From assembly GCA_020354275.1 (NCBI GenBank), contig CP070645.1, positions 534,307-540,738 on the forward strand: a stretch of DNA of 6,432 nt, given 5' to 3'. A model generated the notes under the pieces. The model was not told the origin of the DNA, ran no database searches, and worked only from the letters and a program-made list of their open reading frames with translations. Both the position numbers and the translations under genes were made by a program. Below are positions 1 through 5,642 of the stretch, one piece after another. This DNA is from Dehalococcoidales bacterium (GTDB lineage Bacteria > Chloroflexota > Dehalococcoidia > Dehalococcoidales > UBA2162). The stretch's first letter is position 1; each line of letters begins with the position of its first letter.

Positions 1-932
1 CCCAGCGATACCGTCCGGGTCACCTCGCCACGGAAATGGTTTCTGGCACTGCTAGGAACCTCAGATCCGGCCAGCGTCACATCCTCTGGCGGGACACATG
101 CTGTAACCTCTTCCCCGGTATTATAATCCGAAATTGCCTCAATGACAGTTCCACCGACATCGATATTGACCACCCTGTTATCGTTGGATAGAATTACTCC
201 GTTAATAACGTTCTCGATACCGACAAACTCGGCTACCTTTTTATTGGCGGGAGAAGCAAACACCTCACTGTAGCTTCCTGCCTGTGTGATTTCCCCGTCT
301 ATCATCACGGCTATTCTATCGGCCAGCCGCTGCCCCTGCGCCATATCATGCGTAGCCATGATTATAGTAGTGGTATGCCGCTGAATAATGCCCCTGATCA
401 CTTCCTCAACCTTTGCTTCCGATACCGGGTCAAGATTGGCGGTAGGCTCGTCCAGGAGCAGCACTTCCGGTGCAACCGCTATCGCCCTGGCCAGGGCCAC
501 CCGCTGCACCTCACCGCCGGAAAGCGTTCGGGCATTTCTGTCTCCATACTCAGTCAGGCTAACCATCTCCAGAATATTATTCACCTCCTGATGTACCCTG
601 CTCCTGGGCACTCCACGCCATTTCAGGCCGTAGGCAACATTATCACGGACACTGGTGTTGAATACCACCGGCTTCTGAAGTACAAAGGCCATGCGCCGAC
701 GTGCCGCCAGTCTCGCCTTTTCCGATACGGTTGTTTCCATTCCGTCAAACAGTACCTTCCCCGATACCGGTCTATCAATCAGGTCAATAAGGCGCAACAG
801 CGTGGTTTTACCAGCCCCGGTGGGGCCAATCATTGCCAGGACTTCACCACGGCTCACCGCCAGGTTGATATCCTTCAGGATATCCCGTTCACCATATCTC
901 TGACACAAATTTACCGTCTCTATCAAAGACAT
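1..932 (-). CDS. tupC: Tungstate ABC transporter ATP-binding protein (3' end cut by window edge)
   Basis: This is the cytoplasmic ATPase that powers tungstate (possibly molybdate) import with the adjacent permease and binding lipoprotein. I translated 310 codons from the ATG at 932 without meeting a stop; the C-terminus lies beyond base 1. Visible motifs are Walker A GPTGAGKT (residues 36-43), Q-loop Gln86 (FVLQKP), ABC signature LSGGEVQR (137-144), Walker B LLLDEP (158-163), D-loop NLDP (166-169) and switch His195 (ATHD). All catalytic residues are intact. The region after about residue 240 (ENVINGV onward) resembles a TOBE oxyanion-binding domain, as in ModC/WtpC-type ATPases, and makes the protein longer than a bare nucleotide-binding domain. 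The start lies only 2 bases after the tupB stop; its Shine-Dalgarno AGAGG (938-942) sits inside the end of tupB, implying coupled translation. The tungstate assignment comes from the neighbours; modC or wtpC would be alternative names. Confidence 0.88.
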   Translation of the reverse strand, partial: MSLIETVNLCQRYGERDILKDINLAVSRGEVLAMIGPTGAGKTTLLRLIDLIDRPVSGKVLFDGMETTVSEKARLAARRRMAFVLQKPVVFNTSVRDNVAYGLKWRGVPRSRVHQEVNNILEMVSLTEYGDRNARTLSGGEVQRVALARAIAVAPEVLLLDEPTANLDPVSEAKVEEVIRGIIQRHTTTIIMATHDMAQGQRLADRIAVMIDGEITQAGSYSEVFASPANKKVAEFVGIENVINGVILSNDNRVVNIDVGGTVIEAISDYNTGEEVTACVPPEDVTLAGSEVPSSARNHFRGEVTRTVSL

Positions 933-934
933 TA

Positions 935-1621
935 TTACCTCTGCTGTATCCTGTTCAAGACTATATTGACGACAAGGGCAATACAGATAAGGATTATCCC
1001 CAACGCTATTGCCAGCTCTACCTCTCCCTTGGAAGTTTCCAGCGATATAGCAGTTGTTATAACCCTGGTGAATCCCCGTATATTGCTGCCGACCATGAGA
1101 GCACAGCCGACCTCTGAAATCGCCCGGCCGAAACCCATGATAACCGCCGCCATCACAGCAAATCTGGCTTCCCGGATGACGATAAGTCCAGCCTGAAGGC
1201 CGCTGGCACCGAGTGAGCGAGCCGTATCTACTATCGCTCTGTCAACACCACTTAGTGCCGAAATAGTCAGGCCGAGGAGTACCGGGGTAATCAGTATCAT
1301 CTGCCCCACCACCATAATCGTTGGCGTGTAGAGCAGATTGAGCCCGCCCAGCGGTCCAGCCCGGGAGAACAGCACGAAAACAAACAGCCCGACGGCGACA
1401 GTTGGAACGCTGTAGAATGTCTGAATCAGGTTTATTAAAAACCTTTTGCCCGGGAAACGGTTGAAATGTATAAGACCGGCCAGCGGCAGGCACATGAGAG
1501 AAGCAAGAAGAGCCGAGGTCACCGAAATCCTCAGTGACCTCGCGGCTATCTCAATAACCTCCGGGTCAAAGGTTACGATCAGCTCTATGGCCTTGGTCAG
1601 ACCATCCCACAACTCAGTCAA
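935..1621 (-). CDS. tupB: Tungstate ABC transporter permease
   Basis: This 228-residue inner-membrane protein forms the translocation pore of the importer. Hydrophobic segments lie at about residues 32-53, 62-86, 99-121, 153-166 and 202-223, giving the usual five-helix layout. The cytoplasmic EAA-type coupling loop is visible around residues 132-160 (DTARSLGAS, then GRAISEVG at 165-172). GRAISEVG followed by MVGSNI is characteristic of TupB/ModB-like permeases. The start is a TTG at 1619-1621. An in-frame TAA directly precedes it, so no upstream start is possible, and no ATG lies close downstream in frame. The gene follows tupA after 58 bases with no terminator in between and runs to within 2 bases of tupC, so the three are one operon. 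Specificity for tungstate over molybdate is inferred from tupA, not visible in this protein. Confidence 0.92.
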   Translation of the reverse strand: MTELWDGLTKAIELIVTFDPEVIEIAARSLRISVTSALLASLMCLPLAGLIHFNRFPGKRFLINLIQTFYSVPTVAVGLFVFVLFSRAGPLGGLNLLYTPTIMVVGQMILITPVLLGLTISALSGVDRAIVDTARSLGASGLQAGLIVIREARFAVMAAVIMGFGRAISEVGCALMVGSNIRGFTRVITTAISLETSKGEVELAIALGIILICIALVVNIVLNRIQQR

Positions 1622-1679
1622 TTAACCTCAACCTTACCTCTACCCAGTTTATCCATACATTATGTCAAATAACCGATTG
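1622..1679 (-). promoter_or_regulatory. tupA-tupB intergenic spacer with purine-rich ribosome binding site
   Basis: This 58-base spacer has no terminator-like hairpin. On the minus strand it carries three purine-rich runs before the TTG start of tupB: AGAGG (1637-1641), AAGG (1632-1635, 10 bases from the start) and GAGG (1626-1629, 4 bases from the start). Together they support translation from the TTG at 1621 even though none has ideal spacing. Confidence 0.5.
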
Positions 1680-2588
1680 TTACTCAGGTTCTGCACCGGC
1701 ACAGGGAGTGAACAGCTGCATACCGTATTCCTCAACACCGTAATTCCCGATAAGCTCCTGTATCTCAGAGGAGGTAAGAAAGTCAATCAGGTTATTGGCC
1801 ATCTCAATACTCTTCACAGGCACGTTCTCCGGATTTACGGCAATAGCAGAATATACATTGAGCAGTACGTCACCCTGGTCTACTATTGGAACTAACCCCA
1901 GTTTGCCCTTGTAGGAGAGATAGGTACCCATATCGGTCAGGGTATATCCCTGCTTCTCGCTGGCCATCATCAGGGCCGGCCCCATACCAATCCCGGCCTC
2001 TACATACCAGGTGCCGGCATTCCTGACCTCTTCGTAGTCGTAACCGGCCCCGGCCCATATTGTTTTCTCCTTTTTGTGGGTTCCCGAGTCATCTCCCCGC
2101 GATACGAAGGTGCCGTTGCCGGTATCCATCAGTTTCTTGAAGGCGTCCTCTGGGGTCATACCCTTGATTCCTGCCGGGTCTGACTCCGGCCCGACGATAA
2201 GGAAGTAGTTATAGGCGAAGGGAACACGTTCTACCCCGTAGCCTTCGGCGATAAACTCCTCCTCGCAGGCTTTGGCGTGGACGGTGATGACATCCACATC
2301 CCCCCTCTCACCCAGCTCTATTGCCTTACCGGTACCGGCGTACATCACATCCAGTTCGACGCCGTATTCCTCTTCAAACATGGGCTCCAGGTATCCCCAG
2401 AGACCCGTATCATAAAGGCTGGTGGTGGTGGCCACCTTAAGCCTTTGCTGTGGAGTTAACGGCGAAGATGTGTCTGTTTCCGTTAAATTTTCTTCTATTT
2501 CCGTTGTTTCTGTGTTACAACCGATAGCACCAATCACAATACTCGAAACCAAAAGCACGGCCAATAAACCATGCAATACCTTCCTCAA
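1680..2588 (-). CDS. tupA: Tungstate-binding lipoprotein, TupA family
   Basis: This 302-residue substrate-binding protein captures tungstate outside the membrane and delivers it to TupB. From the TTG start at 2588 the N-terminus is a lipoprotein signal: basic MRK, a hydrophobic stretch, and the lipobox AIGC with acylated Cys24. A Thr/Glu-rich linker (residues 25-48) follows. The mature domain opens with KVATTTSLYDTGLW, where TTTS (54-57) is the oxyanion-binding motif of TupA. The AGTGKA (84-89), GDVDVITVHA (96-105) and SRGDDSGTHKKE (163-174) blocks are also family hallmarks. At 104-106 it reads HAK where many homologues, as I remember them, have HDP. An in-frame extension to an ATG at 2663 is open, but it would pass through the terminator, whereas the TTG has the Shine-Dalgarno AGAGGTGA. 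The gene leads the tup operon and follows a putative cofactor riboswitch. A molybdate preference cannot be excluded. Confidence 0.93.
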   Translation of the reverse strand: MRKVLHGLLAVLLVSSIVIGAIGCNTETTEIEENLTETDTSSPLTPQQRLKVATTTSLYDTGLWGYLEPMFEEEYGVELDVMYAGTGKAIELGERGDVDVITVHAKACEEEFIAEGYGVERVPFAYNYFLIVGPESDPAGIKGMTPEDAFKKLMDTGNGTFVSRGDDSGTHKKEKTIWAGAGYDYEEVRNAGTWYVEAGIGMGPALMMASEKQGYTLTDMGTYLSYKGKLGLVPIVDQGDVLLNVYSAIAVNPENVPVKSIEMANNLIDFLTSSEIQELIGNYGVEEYGMQLFTPCAGAEPE

Positions 2589-2592
2589 AGTG

Positions 2593-2600
2593 TCACCTCT
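2593..2600 (-). promoter_or_regulatory. Shine-Dalgarno site that fixes the TTG start of tupA
   Basis: The minus strand reads AGAGGTGA, 4 bases before the TTG at 2586-2588 (7 bases counted from the GAGG core). It is the best ribosome binding site in the leader. It lies downstream of the terminator, so the tupA message is translated only if transcription reads through. Confidence 0.8.
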
Positions 2601-2622
2601 TGTTAATAAAAGTATTACGCAC

Positions 2623-2650
2623 AAAAAGAAAAGCACCTCAAGGAGGTGCT
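2623..2650 (-). terminator. Rho-independent terminator in the tup leader (riboswitch expression platform)
   Basis: On the minus strand a perfect 8-bp stem, AGCACCTC pairing with GAGGTGCT (2643-2650 with 2632-2639), closes a 3-base loop. It is followed by TTTCTTTTT (2631-2623). It lies between the tup promoter and the tupA start, with no gene upstream for it to terminate. It therefore looks like an attenuator, not an end-of-gene terminator. The plus-strand version has no T-tract, so it acts only on the minus strand. Confidence 0.9.
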
Positions 2651-2688
2651 CTGCATGACGCAATGAACGCCATCAGCCAGCTCTCCTT
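2640..2688 (-). promoter_or_regulatory. Predicted antiterminator hairpin competing with aptamer and terminator
   Basis: The RNA segment AAGGAG (2688-2683), which is part of the closing stem of the putative aptamer, is perfectly complementary to CTCCTT (2645-2640), which spans the 5' arm and loop of the terminator. Between them GCT pairs AGC, CTG pairs CAG, and ATGGCG pairs CGTCAT with one G-U pair, around a 7-base loop. This gives a nested hairpin of 6+3+3+6 bp with small bulges. Forming it would open both the aptamer closing stem and the terminator, as expected of the ligand-free ON state. Pairings were found by eye; no energies were calculated. Confidence 0.6.
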
Positions 2689-2776
2689 TCCAAACACGGG
2701 AGGCGCAAGCGTTTCCCCTTACACCTTATCGTTTGCTGGCCGTAGGTGACACCCTTAGGCACAGCAACTCGGAGAA
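2681..2776 (-). ncRNA. Putative Moco/Tuco-family riboswitch aptamer
   Basis: The transcribed (minus) strand shows a closing stem TTCTCC/GGAGAG (2776-2771 with 2686-2681). Inside it are two hairpin arms. Arm 1 pairs TTGCTG with CAGCAA (2767-2762 with 2738-2733) and GCC with GGC (2760-2758 with 2741-2739). Arm 2 pairs AGGTGTAAG with CTTGCGCCT (2726-2718 with 2709-2701), with two G-U pairs. The unpaired core segments CTCCGAG at the 5' side, and GCCTCCCGTG and GGAAAGGAG at the 3' side, match what I remember of the conserved core of the molybdenum-cofactor RNA motif (Rfam MOCO_RNA_motif). Position directly upstream of a tungstate transporter and a following terminator support regulation by Mo or W cofactor. 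Whether it is the standard Moco type or the shortened Tuco variant cannot be settled by eye. Confidence 0.75.
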
Positions 2777-2811
2777 TTTTATTCAGTTTTATCGGTTTAT
2801 CAGCCTCCCTA

Positions 2812-2841
2812 ACTATACTTGATAATCGCATGTTAAGTCAA
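2812..2841 (-). promoter_or_regulatory. Promoter of the tup operon
   Basis: On the minus strand a -35 TTGACT (2841-2836) and a -10 TATAGT (2817-2812) are separated by 18 bases; both are one mismatch from the sigma70 consensus. Transcription would begin near 2805, about 30 bases before the riboswitch closing stem. The untranslated leader before tupA would then be about 215 bases, which fits a riboswitch-controlled message. Confidence 0.75.
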
Positions 2842-2861
2842 TAATCATGAAGCCATTGGTT

Positions 2862-2891
2862 TAGACCGCCGTTTCTGAATCATGCTATAAT
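2862..2891 (+). promoter_or_regulatory. Promoter of thiL with extended -10
   Basis: A perfect TATAAT (2886-2891) is preceded by TG one base upstream (TGC at 2883-2885), making an extended -10. The best -35 candidate, TAGACC (2862-2867, 18-base spacer), is weak, as is common with extended -10 promoters. The start site would fall at about 2898, only 2-3 bases before the thiL ATG. It lies back to back with the tup promoter. Confidence 0.65.
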
Positions 2892-2900
2892 TTCAACGAT

Positions 2901-3914
2901 ATGAAGGTTTCCGATATCGGGGAATTCGGACTTATCGACCTGCTGGATAAAATGGCCTCCAAGGCAGAAGTCAGGGCAACTACTGCTGGGGAAGAGCTCA
3001 TTATCGGCATTGGCGACGACACCGCTGCCTGGCGGGGTGACACTTCCGTGCAGCTGGCTACCGTTGACTCCCTGATTCAGGACGTGCACTTTACACTTGA
3101 CATTATCCCCTGGGAGGAACTGGGCTGGAGAGCGATAACGGCCAATCTGAGCGATATTGCCGCCATGGGCGGCCGTCCCCGTTACGCGCTGGTATCACTG
3201 GCGCTACCGGGCGATACCGAGGTGGCTGATGTAACCGCCCTTTACAAGGGTATGATTGAATTGGCCCGACAGTTTGAGGTGGCCATAATCGGTGGGGACA
3301 CCAGCCGGGCACCCCTTGTAATAATAAACATCACCGTTCTGGGCAACAACGAAAGCTCGCATATACTCACCCGTTCCGCGGCCAGACCCCGTGAGAAAGT
3401 GGCCGTCACCGGCCATCTTGGTGCTTCTGCTGCCGGACTGGAGATGCTGACCAAAGGCCTTCAGTTCAATCCCGGAGCCATGACCGTTTTAACCAGGGCC
3501 TTCCGGCAACCCTGGCCAAGGGTAGTAGAAGGACAGATACTGGTAGAACAGGGCGTTAGAGCGGCCATTGATATCAGCGACGGGCTGGTTGCCGACCTGA
3601 AACACATCTGCCAGGCAAGCCGGGTCGGTGCCCGTATCGAGATTGACCGTGTGCCGGTCAGGTCTGAGGTGGCGGCTAACTTCCCGGACAGGGCAATGGA
3701 ACTGGCACTCTCCGGCGGGGAGGACTATGAGCTCCTGTTTACCGCCAGCACGGAAGTCATGGAAAGGGTAAAAGAAGCCGTCTCCTGCCCGGTAACGGTA
3801 ATCGGCGATATCACCGCGGAAAATGCCGGTGAGATAGTCCTGCTCGATCGGAACGGGAACACGGTTGACCAAGTCAGCGCGGGATGGGATCATTTCAGCC
3901 GCAGAGCCAGCTAG
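2901..3914 (+). CDS. thiL: Thiamine-monophosphate kinase
   Basis: ThiL phosphorylates thiamine monophosphate with ATP to give thiamine diphosphate, the active coenzyme, in the cytoplasm. The 337-residue product has the normal family length and motif order: ISEFG-like start IGEFGLI (6-12), metal-binding GIGDDTA (36-42), TVDSLIQDVHF (54-64), NLSDIAAMGGRP (82-93), GGDTSRAPL (131-139), DISDGL (224-229) and SGGEDYELLF (271-280). The Asp residues that bind Mg and nucleotide in this AIR-synthase/PurM-like fold are all present. No Shine-Dalgarno site precedes the ATG. An upstream ATG at 2882 meets a stop after two codons. With the promoter ending only 9 bases upstream, the message is probably nearly leaderless. 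It is first in the plus-strand block and 25 bases from tsaE; thiL is often found beside t6A genes. Confidence 0.95.
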   Translation: MKVSDIGEFGLIDLLDKMASKAEVRATTAGEELIIGIGDDTAAWRGDTSVQLATVDSLIQDVHFTLDIIPWEELGWRAITANLSDIAAMGGRPRYALVSLALPGDTEVADVTALYKGMIELARQFEVAIIGGDTSRAPLVIINITVLGNNESSHILTRSAARPREKVAVTGHLGASAAGLEMLTKGLQFNPGAMTVLTRAFRQPWPRVVEGQILVEQGVRAAIDISDGLVADLKHICQASRVGARIEIDRVPVRSEVAANFPDRAMELALSGGEDYELLFTASTEVMERVKEAVSCPVTVIGDITAENAGEIVLLDRNGNTVDQVSAGWDHFSRRAS

Positions 3915-3939
3915 TTACCTTCTGTTATTGTTATAAGAT

Positions 3940-4416
3940 ATGGAAGAGACCAAAATAACCAGCCACAGCCCGGAGCAGACCCAGGAGCTGGGGAAGCGTA
4001 TCGGCCGGTTGAGCCAGCCTGGAGATGTCATCCTGCTGGTCGGCGAACTGGGTACGGGCAAGACCTGCCTTACCCAGGGCATTGCCTGGGGGCTGGATAT
4101 CGAGGAGTATGCCCTCAGCCCCTCCTTCGTCATAATGAGGGAGCTATACGGCCGGTTGCCCCTGTACCATATAGACCTTTACCGTCTTGACCATATCGAG
4201 GAAAGCATCGACCTCGGCCTGGACGATTATCTCTACGGCCGCGGCATCTGCGTGGTAGAGTGGGCGGAAAAGGCAATGGGCATACTGCCCCGCGAGCACC
4301 TTCTCATTGAGATAGACTATATCAATGATACCGGGCGCAGCTTCGTCATAAAGCCGAACGGCCGGCGCTACCAGGAGATTGCAGCAATCCTGAAGGAGCA
4401 TTCACCGAGTACGTAA
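3940..4416 (+). CDS. tsaE: tRNA threonylcarbamoyladenosine biosynthesis ATPase TsaE
   Basis: TsaE is the small P-loop ATPase that, with TsaB and TsaD, drives transfer of threonylcarbamoyl-AMP onto A37 of ANN-decoding tRNAs. The 158-residue product matches family length. It shows Walker A GELGTGKT (35-42), the SPSF switch (60-63), HIDLYRL (77-83) with its conserved Asp, and VVEWAEKA (105-112) carrying the WAE motif. The ATG at 3940 is the only reasonable start, as the next Met is residue 66, yet there is no Shine-Dalgarno site before it. A TATAAG sequence at 3932-3937 is too close to the ATG to serve as an ordinary -10 for this gene. The 25-base gap from thiL has no terminator. Confidence 0.93.
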   Translation: MEETKITSHSPEQTQELGKRIGRLSQPGDVILLVGELGTGKTCLTQGIAWGLDIEEYALSPSFVIMRELYGRLPLYHIDLYRLDHIEESIDLGLDDYLYGRGICVVEWAEKAMGILPREHLLIEIDYINDTGRSFVIKPNGRRYQEIAAILKEHSPST

Positions 4417-4431
4417 AAGGCAGGAAAGGAA

Positions 4432-4445
4432 ACGGGGCTTCCCGT
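4432..4445 (+). other. Small inverted repeat in the tsaE-tsaB gap
   Basis: ACGGG (4432-4436) and CCCGT (4441-4445) can form a 5-bp stem with a GCTT loop just before the TAAAAT sequence. There is no T-tract on either strand, so it is not a terminator. It may be chance or may mildly affect read-through. Confidence 0.25.
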
Positions 4446-4450
4446 AAAAT
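4445..4450 (+). promoter_or_regulatory. Possible -10 element for a leaderless tsaB transcript
   Basis: TAAAAT ends 7 bases before the tsaB ATG, so transcription would start at or one base before the A of the ATG. This is the TANNNT-N7-ATG arrangement typical of leaderless bacterial genes. No good -35 is visible, and tsaB has no Shine-Dalgarno site within reach. Confidence 0.4.
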
Positions 4451-4457
4451 ACTTGAT

Positions 4458-5156
4458 ATGCAGCTAGCCATGGATACCTCAACCGATACCGCCAGCCTGG
4501 CCCTGGTACATGAAGGTCAAATACTGGCCGAAATGACCTGGTGCTGCCAGCAAAACCACACCACCCAGCTACTGCCCAATTTACAGCATTTGCTTGACCA
4601 GACGGGGGTAAGTCTTCAGTCAGTAGATTCAATTACCGTCGCCAGGGGACCGGGTAGCTATAACGGACTGCGTATCGGCGTCAGCACGGCCAAGGGTTTA
4701 GCTTTCAACCTGGGAATACCTGTGGTCGGCATCAGCACGCTGGAAGCAGAGGCCTATCAGCACGCCGCCACCGGCCTGCCCATCTGCCCTATACTCAATG
4801 CCGGCAGAGACGAAATCGCCACCGCCCTGTACCAGCTGAAAGACGGCGTCTGGCATCAGATAGCCACAGAGCATCTGACCACAATAGATGCTCTGTGCGC
4901 CCAGATAACTAATAAAACTGTGTTCTGCGGTGAGTACGTGTCCACTATTACCGAATACTTAGTCGGACAGCTTGAAGAAAAAGCAGTGATAGTACCCCAG
5001 TTTGCTGGCCTGAGACGCGCCGCTTTTCTGGCCGAGCTGGGACTGAAAAGGCTCAAGGCCGGTGACCACGATGACCCGACAACACTGCAGCCGGTATATA
5101 TGAGGGGACCGTCCATTACCAAACCCAAACGCCCCTGGCAGAGTGACTCTGGCTGA
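4458..5156 (+). CDS. tsaB: tRNA threonylcarbamoyladenosine biosynthesis protein TsaB
   Basis: TsaB is the inactive ASKHA-fold partner that dimerises with the catalytic subunit TsaD and recruits TsaE for t6A37 synthesis. The 232-residue product begins MQLAMDTSTDTASLAL (the phosphate-1-like strand and loop), has HTTQLLP (34-40, equivalent to the HSExLLP block of the family) and the hallmark RGPGSYNGLRIGVSTAKGLA (63-82). It ends in a YMRGPSITKPK tail (about 214-224). The conserved PGS-x-x-GLRIG block clearly separates it from TsaD, which would carry metal-binding His residues. Family proteins are usually 210-240 residues, so it is complete. It lies 41 bases after tsaE. The often-adjacent rimI and tsaD genes do not follow; a thioesterase does. 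Confidence 0.93.
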   Translation: MQLAMDTSTDTASLALVHEGQILAEMTWCCQQNHTTQLLPNLQHLLDQTGVSLQSVDSITVARGPGSYNGLRIGVSTAKGLAFNLGIPVVGISTLEAEAYQHAATGLPICPILNAGRDEIATALYQLKDGVWHQIATEHLTTIDALCAQITNKTVFCGEYVSTITEYLVGQLEEKAVIVPQFAGLRRAAFLAELGLKRLKAGDHDDPTTLQPVYMRGPSITKPKRPWQSDSG

Positions 5157-5180
5157 AACCAGTCCGGATTGGAGATAGAA

Positions 5181-5642
5181 ATGACAAACTGGCCACAGAC
5201 ATCAGTTAATACTGATCTGACCGAAAATAACTGCTTTGGTTGCGGGCAGAATAACCCCATCGGCCTTAAACTGAGCTTCCGCTGGGACGGCAAAACGGCC
5301 CGGACAGAATTCACCGCCACCGAGTTGTACCAGGGCTGGCCTGGGCTGCTCCACGGCGGCATAACTGCCTGTCTTCTCGACGAGGCAACGGCCTATGCCG
5401 CCCGGTATGAAGGTGTGAACTGCATCACCGCCCGAATGCAGGTGGAGTTTAAACAGCCGATACCGGTAAATGAGCCCCTGCTCATCGCTTCCTCGGTCAC
5501 CAGTAAGACAAGGAAGCTGGTAAGGAGCCATGCCACCATATCGCTGAACAACGGTACAATAGTGGCCGAGGGGACAGCCACCCAGTTTATCGTCGGCCCA
5601 GTAAATGGAGAGGATGAACCAAATAGCAATGTCCCAAAATAA
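5181..5642 (+). CDS. Hotdog-fold thioesterase (PaaI/4HBT type)
   Basis: This 153-residue protein belongs to the single-domain hotdog thioesterases that hydrolyse acyl-CoA-like thioesters. The substrate is not predictable here. It shows an N-terminal CFGCGQNNPIGL block (18-29), found in a PaaI-like subgroup, then the active-site segment LLHGGITACLLDEA (56-69) with His58-Gly-Gly and Asp67/Glu68, and a later MQVEFKQPIPV strand (84-94). I chose the ATG at 5181 because GGAG (5171-5174) lies 6 bases upstream. An in-frame TTG at 5169 would add four residues but has no ribosome site. It is 24 bases after tsaB and its last 14 bases overlap the next gene, so it is probably in the same transcript. The C-terminal dozen residues are polar and look disordered. 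Confidence 0.85.
   Translation: MTNWPQTSVNTDLTENNCFGCGQNNPIGLKLSFRWDGKTARTEFTATELYQGWPGLLHGGITACLLDEATAYAARYEGVNCITARMQVEFKQPIPVNEPLLIASSVTSKTRKLVRSHATISLNNGTIVAEGTATQFIVGPVNGEDEPNSNVPK

Noticed and set aside
348..1196. A 282-codon open frame on the plus strand.
   Set aside because: It lies antisense across the strongly supported tupC and tupB genes, its predicted protein has no recognisable motif and unnatural composition, and no ribosome site precedes it. It is a shadow of the real genes.
2589..2663. N-terminal extension of tupA from the ATG at 2663.
   Set aside because: It would translate through the Rho-independent terminator, lacks a ribosome binding site, and spoils the lipoprotein signal. 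The TTG at 2588 is better supported.
2911..2920. Perfect 10-base palindrome CCGATATCGG just inside thiL, a possible operator.
   Set aside because: It encodes the conserved start of ThiL (SDIG), and no second copy is seen near either promoter, so chance is the simpler explanation.
3489..3893. Minus-strand open frame of 134 codons inside thiL, and similar ones opposite tsaE, tsaB, the thioesterase and the HAD gene.
   Set aside because: All are fully antisense to genes with complete family motifs and show no recognisable protein features.
3932..3937. TATAAG before tsaE as a promoter -10.
   Set aside because: It ends 2 bases before the ATG, so transcription would begin inside the gene; it is probably just AT-rich spacer.
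4432..4445. Hairpin between tsaE and tsaB as a transcription terminator.
   Set aside because: The stem is only 5 bp and no T-tract follows on either strand.
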